From: Mimachlamys varia
Taxonomy: Eukaryota; Mollusca; Bivalvia; Pectinida; Pectinidae
DNA: 64,000 nt
Direction: 5' to 3'
Assembly (NCBI GenBank): GCA_947623455.1
Contig: OX392536.1
Coordinates: forward strand, 39,375,465 to 39,439,464
Within the stretch, counting starts at the first letter, position 1, and each line of letters begins with the position of its first letter. Below the pieces are notes generated by a model that saw only the letters and a list, made by a program, of their open reading frames with translations, was not told where the DNA came from and did no database searches. Shown piece after piece: positions 59,701 to 64,000 of the stretch. Made by a program: the position numbers and the translations under genes.

Positions 59701-60727
59701 ATGTAGCTATTTAATGGAATTTAATGGACACAGGCTAAAAGCCTCTATGTCCATATCAGTAAATATTTCACAAAAATATTATGTAAAAATATATTATACA
59801 ACAGAGTATCAATAATCATATATAACATCCCTGATGTGATCATCCGCTAGTTTTTCAAATTGAATAATTGATTTACATCATGGTAATCATGGTAAAATTT
59901 TTTGTAAAAAATACATTCTGTTCTAATTTGGTCAAAATCTAATTTAACTTTAGGGCAAGATGTGATTTAAAAGGCTTTAAGTTACCTATATTTCCCATGT
60001 TGGGCTCCACCCCTCCGGCCCCTTAGGGATCAGAGTCACCATTTATGCAAAATCTGTTCCCCTTTCCCAAGGATTTTTCAGACCATATTTGGTTCAAATG
60101 CATTTATAACTTGATGACTGAAGTAGTGATTTAAAGGAATTACCTCTTTTCCCTTATTGGGCCCTGTCCATCCGGCCCCAGAGGGGTCATAGTTACCGTT
60201 TATGCAAAATCTGTTTCCCTTTACCTACCTAAGGATGTTTCTGACCAAATTTGGTTTAAATGCATTCATAACTTTATGACTAATAGCGATTTAAAGGAAT
60301 TACCTCTATTTCCCCTAATAGGCCCTGCCCCTCTGGCCCCATGGGGGGGTCAGTCACCATTTATACAAAATCTGTTCCCCTTCCCCCAGTGATTTTTCTG
60401 ATTAAATTTGGTCAAAATCCAATAAGGACGTTTTGACTACCTGGTAGTAGCGATTTAAAGGAAAAGTTGATGGACGACAGACGCCTCGCCATGGCATACA
60501 TATGTAGCTCATGACCAGCCCTTCAGGCCAGGCGAGCTAAAAACAACAAACTTAACATATCAGAATTAGATATCTGTTATATGCTGTAATAATGGTACCT
60601 GGGGGAAGACTGCCGTAGATAACAGCGGTCTGGATTCCACACTTGTTTAGCTCAGCTGATAGACGAAATATTACTTCCTTGCTAAAACAAATGATGCAGT
60701 CTCCTGGCATGACATTTGCATATTTCC
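41788..60727 (-). CDS. SUPV3L1: ATP-dependent RNA helicase SUPV3L1/SUV3, C-terminal part (5' end off window)
   Basis: Seven exons in transcript order: 60727-60599, 58735-58642, 52572-52371, 49757-49677, 47225-47046, 43638-43490, 42241-41788. Phases agree throughout and give 428 residues plus stop. Helicase domain 2 motifs are visible: GDCIICFSK and VIYGSLPP in the first exon, motif V ([12 protein letters not shown]) in the second, and motif VI ([13 protein letters not shown]) in the third. Then come the SUV3 C-terminal helical domain ([30 protein letters not shown]) and a Lys-rich tail. SUV3 is a Ski2-like DExH helicase that works with PNPase in the mitochondrial matrix to degrade RNA. Motifs I-IV and the targeting sequence lie beyond 64000. 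Introns are loaded with minisatellites and MITEs, but the coding sequence looks intact. Confidence 0.93.
42395..43455. repeat. 36-bp minisatellite in the last SUPV3L1 intron (about 29 copies)
   Basis: Unit CTCTCACTGTGTAATTTCTC plus TACCACAACAGTTATA. It ends about 30 bp before exon 43490-43638. Because 36 is divisible by 3, short open frames appear on both strands (periodic 12-residue repeats); these are not genes. Confidence 0.93.
43680..44345. repeat. 52-bp minisatellite in a SUPV3L1 intron (about 13 copies)
   Basis: Unit GTCAATCAAGTGTAAATATT plus GTCACAGGCACAGAGTTAAA and CAACACCATTAA. Copies become more diverged toward the right end. Confidence 0.93.
44345..47030. repeat. 35-bp minisatellite carrying CAG|GTAAGT (about 75 copies)
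   Basis: Unit CTACCTAATCAACAGGTAAG plus TGTATGGTAGGACAT. Most copies keep CAACAGGTAAGTGTATGG exactly, while the TAGGACATCTA part varies. It directly follows the 52-bp array, in the same intron, and ends about 15 bp from exon 47046-47225. The splice-site-like sequence is on the plus strand, antisense to SUPV3L1. Confidence 0.95.
47258..47605. mobile_element. Right-truncated copy of the 385-bp MITE
   Basis: Starts TTAAAGGCCCAAAATACGTA and aligns with 37431-37815 through AGGCTTAATTTTTACTTCAA, then stops without the right TIR. It lies about 32 bp upstream (transcript sense) of the acceptor of SUPV3L1 exon 47225-47046. Confidence 0.8.
47744..48520 (+). mobile_element. AAGAGGCCC repeat family, copy 1
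   Basis: Starts AACAAGAGGCCCAATGGGCC-TGCAT. It contains several diverged internal repeats with TTTGACCCCTGTGACCTTGA and CTAGGC-TTTT-like segments, and ends near a GACGGATGCAGGATGGACGA tract. Long, non-coding and dispersed; other copies lie at 50840 and 59670. Confidence 0.7.
48600..49260. repeat. Diverged dispersed repeat with 'gacctttgaccTCAAACAAGG' blocks
   Basis: Two related segments (TTGACCTTTTGACCTCAAAC... and GTTGACCTTTCAACCCTTAA..., each followed by a CC.ATCTCA or CCACCGTATATTACC block and AAGTTAT). It ends in a run of GACAGATGGACAG. Non-coding, in the intron. Confidence 0.45.
49305..49650. repeat. 48-bp minisatellite (about 7 copies)
   Basis: Unit ACGGACTGACGGATGGACAA plus CCTGATTCCAGTATACCCCC and CTAACTAG. 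It ends about 27 bp from SUPV3L1 exon 49677-49757. The start looks derived from the GACGGACGGAC end typical of the neighbouring dispersed repeats. Confidence 0.93.
50161..50616. mobile_element. Diverged TIR element (about 455 bp) in a SUPV3L1 intron
   Basis: The left end CATGTGACTGCGAAAAATTT-AGGGCACTT is an imperfect inverse of the right end (CACGTGACTTTATTTAGGGC-ACTT). Both are followed by an ATGG(T/C)GGC block. It contains an open frame of 104 codons without a recognisable domain. Confidence 0.6.
50840..52010 (+). mobile_element. AAGAGGCCC repeat family, copy 2
   Basis: Starts AACAAGAGGCCCAATGGGTC-TGCATCACTCACC. It is built of repeated modules of about 150-170 bp (GACCCCTATGACCTTGAA; CTCCTTCCAAG; ATATCA..CTTCTAGGCC; TCAGAAGATG/GAGAAGTTGTTTAAA). 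It ends near GAAGTTGACGCTGGATGAAC. Confidence 0.65.
52155..52365. repeat. Short tandem repeat beside SUPV3L1 exon donor
   Basis: Three to four copies of about 55-60 bp containing TGATGTTATACAGGTAAATG and TTTCTTACCTG. The right-most copy abuts the donor of exon 52572-52371, whose 'cttac|ctg' is part of the repeated motif. Confidence 0.75.
52690..53795. repeat. 21-bp minisatellite, block 1 (about 52 copies)
   Basis: Unit GGTCTGTACCAAGGTTAACA plus one variable base. On the plus strand some phases encode heptapeptides such as V-C-T-K-V-N-T, but variants of 19-20 bp break the frame. No gene. Confidence 0.95.
53796..55138. mobile_element. Non-satellite block splitting the 21-bp array: probable TIR element
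   Basis: An element with TIR-like ends runs 53872-55051: TGTGTCGCCTTTCC at the left and the inverse TGTGTCGCCTCCGACGG at the right. Inside are five 128-bp tandem copies (units start at 54006, 54134, 54262, 54390, 54518; core GAATCATGAAACAGAAGTTG and AGTGAAATCGGACAATATC). Then come two copies of a ~180-bp unit (about 54590-54940). A strong terminal hairpin (about 15-bp stem) sits at 55016-55051. No coding capacity was recognised. Confidence 0.65.
55139..57525. repeat. 21-bp minisatellite, block 2 (about 110 copies)
   Basis: Same unit as 52690-53795 (GTCTGTACCAAGGTTAACA). It shows sub-variants: 'GTCTTTACAAAGG' copies at 56500-56880, and higher-order units with an extra AAGTTAAGG at 57020-57240. 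Both blocks lie in the large SUPV3L1 intron 52573-58641. Confidence 0.95.
57650..57930. repeat. Two diverged ~195-bp tandem copies
   Basis: AAGGGCACAACTTCATATCA (57655) and AAAAGGGCACAACCATTTAT (57850) begin similar segments containing ATGCCAAATTCAAGA or ATGCCAAGTTTAAGA, and GCTTCA-T-CTTTA-TAGAT. Confidence 0.65.
58965..59525. repeat. ~70-bp tandem repeats around a MITE
   Basis: Units contain AATAATGCATGGCAATGC, CAATTCTCTACAAAACA and TTGACCTACCTTAACTTAAC. The CAGGG element at 59054 is inserted in one unit. Confidence 0.75.
59049..59366. mobile_element. CAGGG..CCCTG MITE (308 bp) with 5-bp duplication
   Basis: The element runs 59054-59361. The left end CAGGGCTTTTTCTGGG is an exact inverse of the right end CCCAGAAAAAGCCCTG. 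AATAC flanks both sides (59049-59053, 59362-59366). The interior has matching inverted TTCCCAATT and GGGGCC blocks. Non-coding. Confidence 0.8.
59670..60543 (+). mobile_element. AAGAGGCCC repeat family, copy 3
   Basis: Starts AACAAGAGGCCAAGAGGGCC-TGCATCACTCA and ends CTTCAGGCCAGGCGAGCTAA. The middle has three modules of about 150 bp (CCATTTATGCAAAATCTGTT; GATTTAAAGGAATTACCTCT; GGCCCTG-CC). It ends about 55 bp before SUPV3L1 exon 60599-60727. Confidence 0.7.
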
Positions 60728-61231
60728 CTGAAATGAGATATATTTTATGATGAAAAATTTTGGATATGATGTACTGTCAAGAAAAACATTTTTTTATCAT
60801 ATTTTATTTTTTTGCTCACATATAATCACTCTTTATTACATCTTTATACATTGTAAACCATACAACCTCTTACATACCTATAATTACGTTACACACTGTA
60901 ACTATAATGTTATAATTAACTCAAACCTAGTTTGCTCGCATTTGCTATAACCAACTGAAACATATTTTCTCCCATGCTATTACTAACTTAAACCTCGTTG
61001 TACATGTAATATTATGTTATAACAAACTCTTACATACCATTTCCTCTCATGTTACCATCAATTTCAACATTGGTTTTTCACATAATTATGCTAAAACTAG
61101 CTTACATATGGTATTTTCACCCATGCGATAACTCATTCACAATTTCTCAATTTAAACTATACAATGTACTACTATTCATAGTAGTTTTACACAAAGTGTT
61201 CTATTGTAATATGCTATTGGATTATAGATAC

Positions 61232-62366
61232 TACAGTGGACTCCACTTACAGTTGAGTGTAAGCTAACCTTTACACCTAGTGCACTAATAGTGCACTACG
61301 TTTAAACTAGTAGTGCACTACATTTAAACTACAGGTAAACTAGTAGTGCACTACACCCTGAACCCAATATAGGTCAAATACCCCTACAGGTAAATGGGCA
61401 GTCCCATCCATCTACCTGTGATTTTTACCTGTACCTCACCTTTGTCGTCTGCTAATACTTAGAATCTGGCCTTATCATTACTTAATACTCATAAATTTAA
61501 AACATAAATTATTATGATGAATATCATCTGGCAAAAACTCTTCCGTTAACGGAATACGACCTGAAGGTACAATCGTTGTTACTCCTGATGACGGAATACA
61601 AGCTGAATGAACAACCGTTGTTACTCCAAGTGACGGAATACAACCCGAAGGAAACAACCGTTGTTACCTCCCGATAACAAAATGCGACCTGAAGGAACAA
61701 CCCTGGTTACTCCCGATGATGGTATACAACCTGAAGGTACAACCGTTGTTGTACTTATATGAGTAAGTACTAACAAACCAATGACTTCATTCAATAGTAT
61801 AACATAAAAATACGGGTAAGTCATATTACATCTGTACAGGTAAGGATACAGGTTGGCATGGACACTCCCATTACCTGTAGGTGTTTTTGTGGTCACACCT
61901 GACTGGAAGTAGTGCACTCCTAGTGCACTAGGGTGTAAAGGTTAGCTTACACTCAACTGTAATATCACCCCTGTTAATATCACATTCCTCTTTATATCAT
62001 GTTTTTCCCAAGCACCATTTTTCTCACTATATAATCTATGTAATTTTATTTGGTTAATATCATGTATTTTGAGGGGATTTCCTCTTAAATATCCAAAAAA
62101 TGATGGCATTTCCATTGATTTCAGATACAACTCGTACAAAATGTTGCATAAAAAATAACCCCAAAAAATTGTTTTTTGTTTGAAATAATGTTATCTATAA
62201 ATTAAAACATCTTCATATGTACATTGAATAGCTTACTTTTATAGTTATGGAGATTGGAAATGCACTAGATTTAGTAGAAAAACATGTTTCTTTTAATGTC
62301 ACATTCCTGTTAATATCATATTTTTGTCTGACAAATGCAACATGATATAAAGAGGAGTGCACTGTG
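61232..62366. mobile_element. Second copy of the 5814 MITE, interrupted by another element
   Basis: 61234-61247 and 61962-62364 together match 5814-6280 (for example TTAATATCACATTCCTCTTT, ACATCTTCATATGTACA, ATATAAAGAGGAGTGCACTG). The left flank is TA; the right flank is TG, so the right target copy has changed. The 710-bp element at 61250-61959 is inserted near its left end. Confidence 0.8.
61248..61961. mobile_element. 710-bp TA-flanked element nested in the MITE
   Basis: The element runs 61250-61959. The left end CAGTTGAGTGTAAGCTAACC is an exact inverse of the right end, and the TIR continues to about 50 bp through TTTACACC and AGTGCACT palindromes. TA lies on both sides; the uninterrupted sequence is seen at 5814. 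The interior has ~55-bp repeats (CAACCGTTGTTACTCC; CGACCTGAAGGTACAA). A non-autonomous Tc1/mariner-type element is the best guess. Confidence 0.85.
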
Positions 62367-62689
62367 TTTGCAGTGGTGCATAGCATAGTTTATGGTAAAC
62401 TGTTCATAGTGGTTTAACCACATACTTTTATCATAACATACAACATGTTTTACATGTATTGGTGATGTAGCAACACATTTTTATAATACTTTATGTATAC
62501 TATTTATAGTGGTTTTACGATAGTTTTATATCATAATAAGATATTTGTAGTCATGTAAATAAAGGTTACACAACGAGTGGTTGTTGGATATGGTATCTAT
62601 TTCAATCAAATTTTAAAAAGCTTTAGCTAGTGTCTTTTGTAACTTTTGAATATTAACTAACGAGATGGAGAACTTGACTAATTGTTTCT

Positions 62690-64000
62690 AGGATGGAGAA
62701 CTGGACAGATTATTTCTAGGATGGAGAACTGGACAGATTATTTCTAGGATGGAGAACTGAATGGATTATTTCTAGGATGGAGAACTGGACCGATTATTTC
62801 TAGGATGGAGAACTGGACAGATTATTTCTAGGATGGAGAACTGGACAGATTATTTCTAGGATGGAGAACTGGATAGATTATTTCTAGGATGGAGAACTGA
62901 ATGGATTATTTCTAGGATGGAGAACTGGACCGATTATTTCTAGGATGGAGAACTGGATAGATTATTTCTAGGATGGAGAACTGGATAGATTATTTCTAGG
63001 ATGGAGAACTGGTTAGATTATTTCTAGGATGGAGAACTGGACAGATTATTTCTAGGATGGAGAACTGGACAGATTATTTCTAGGATGGAGAACTGAATGG
63101 ATTATTTCTAGGATGGAGAACTGGACCGATTATTTCTAGGATGGAGAACTGGATAGATTATTTCTAGGATGGAGAACTGGACAGATTATTTCTAGGATGG
63201 AGAACTGGATAGATTATTTCTAGGATGGAGAACTGGATAAATTATTTCTAGGATGAAGAACTGAATGGATTATTTCTAGGATGGAGAACTGGATAGATTA
63301 TTTCTAGGATGGAGAACTGGACAGATTATTTCTAGGATGGAGAACTGGACAGATTATTTCTAGGATGGAGAACTGAATGGATTATTTCTAGGATGGAGAA
63401 CTGGACCGATTATTTCTAGGATGGAGAACTGGATAGATTATTTCTAGGATGGAGAACTGGACAGATTATTTAGGATGGAGAACTGAATGGATTATTTCTA
63501 GGATGGAGAACTGAATGGATTATTTCTAGGATGGAGAACTGGACAGATTATTTCTAGGATGGAGAACTGGACAGATTATTTCTAGGATGGAGAACTGGAC
63601 AGATTATTTCTAGGATGGAGAACTGGACAGATTATTTCTAGGATGGAGAACTGGACAGATTATTTCTAGGATGGAGAACTGGATAGATTATTTCTAGGAT
63701 GGAGAACTGGACAGATTATTTCTAGGATGGAGAACTGGACAGATTATTTCTAGGATGGAGAACTGAATGGATTATTTCTAGGATGGAGAACTGAATGAAT
63801 ATTTCTAGGATGGAGAACTGGACAGATTATTTCTAGGATGGAGAACTGGATAGATTATTTCTAGGATGGAGAACAGGACAGATTATTTCTAGGATGGAGA
63901 ACTGAATGGATTATTTCTAGGATGGAGAACTGGACCGATTATTTCTAGGATGGAGAACTGGACAGATTATTTCTAGGATGGAGAACTGGACAGATTATTT
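62690..64000. repeat. 28-bp minisatellite (about 47 copies), runs off the window
   Basis: Unit GATGGAGAACTGGACAGATT plus ATTTCTAG. Variants (GAATGGATT, GGACCGATT, GGATAGATT) recur in blocks, suggesting higher-order amplification. Probably within the next SUPV3L1 intron. Confidence 0.95.

Overview
The window is animal nuclear DNA: AT-rich, with spliced genes that use GT-AG introns, a tRNA-derived SINE, a decayed LINE, many terminal-inverted-repeat (TIR) elements and very large minisatellites. The gene content and repeat style (long 'AAGAGGCCCAATGGGCC' elements, stretches of 'gtgaccttgaa') suggest a lophotrochozoan, most likely a bivalve mollusc. That assignment is inference, not demonstrated here.

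Four genes can be assembled exon by exon with consistent splice phases. (1) 4.7-10.0 kb, minus strand: a 943-residue nuclear protein with five C2H2 zinc fingers, an N-terminal 18-residue tandem repeat and a Q/S/T-rich middle. (2) 19.7-23.15 kb, plus strand: a 412-residue secreted low-complexity protein with Q-F-G-Q repeats, a Gly/Met/Pro-rich tail and a basic C-terminus. (3) 29.3-35.6 kb, minus strand: a complete 419-residue monocarboxylate-transporter-like (SLC16/MCT) protein in five exons. (4) 41.8-60.7 kb, minus strand: the C-terminal 428 residues of the mitochondrial RNA helicase SUPV3L1 (SUV3) in seven exons; its 5' part lies beyond the right edge.

Region by region: 0-4.7 kb is repeats (inverted 'AATTCAATTGAAGATAGGTT' satellite, 37-bp minisatellite, TTAA-flanked MITE) and probable 3' UTR of the zinc-finger gene. 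10-19.6 kb is gene-poor, with an 80-bp x4 array, a 34-bp array next to a 17-bp array, and a small CAGGG element. 23.4-23.95 kb holds a cluster of CACGTG sites. 24-29 kb is mostly intergenic. 32-40 kb holds MITEs, SINE fragments and a LINE 3' end. 40.2-64 kb is dominated by minisatellites (unit lengths about 49, 36, 52, 35, 48, 21 and 28 bp) inside or beside SUPV3L1.

The four genes have no evident shared pathway, and no operon-like or defence system was seen. The most unusual material is the secreted repeat protein, the minisatellite load of SUPV3L1 (including one array whose unit carries a perfect 5' splice-site consensus), a duplicated splice donor in the zinc-finger gene, and a TE-in-TE insertion whose empty site is also present in the window.
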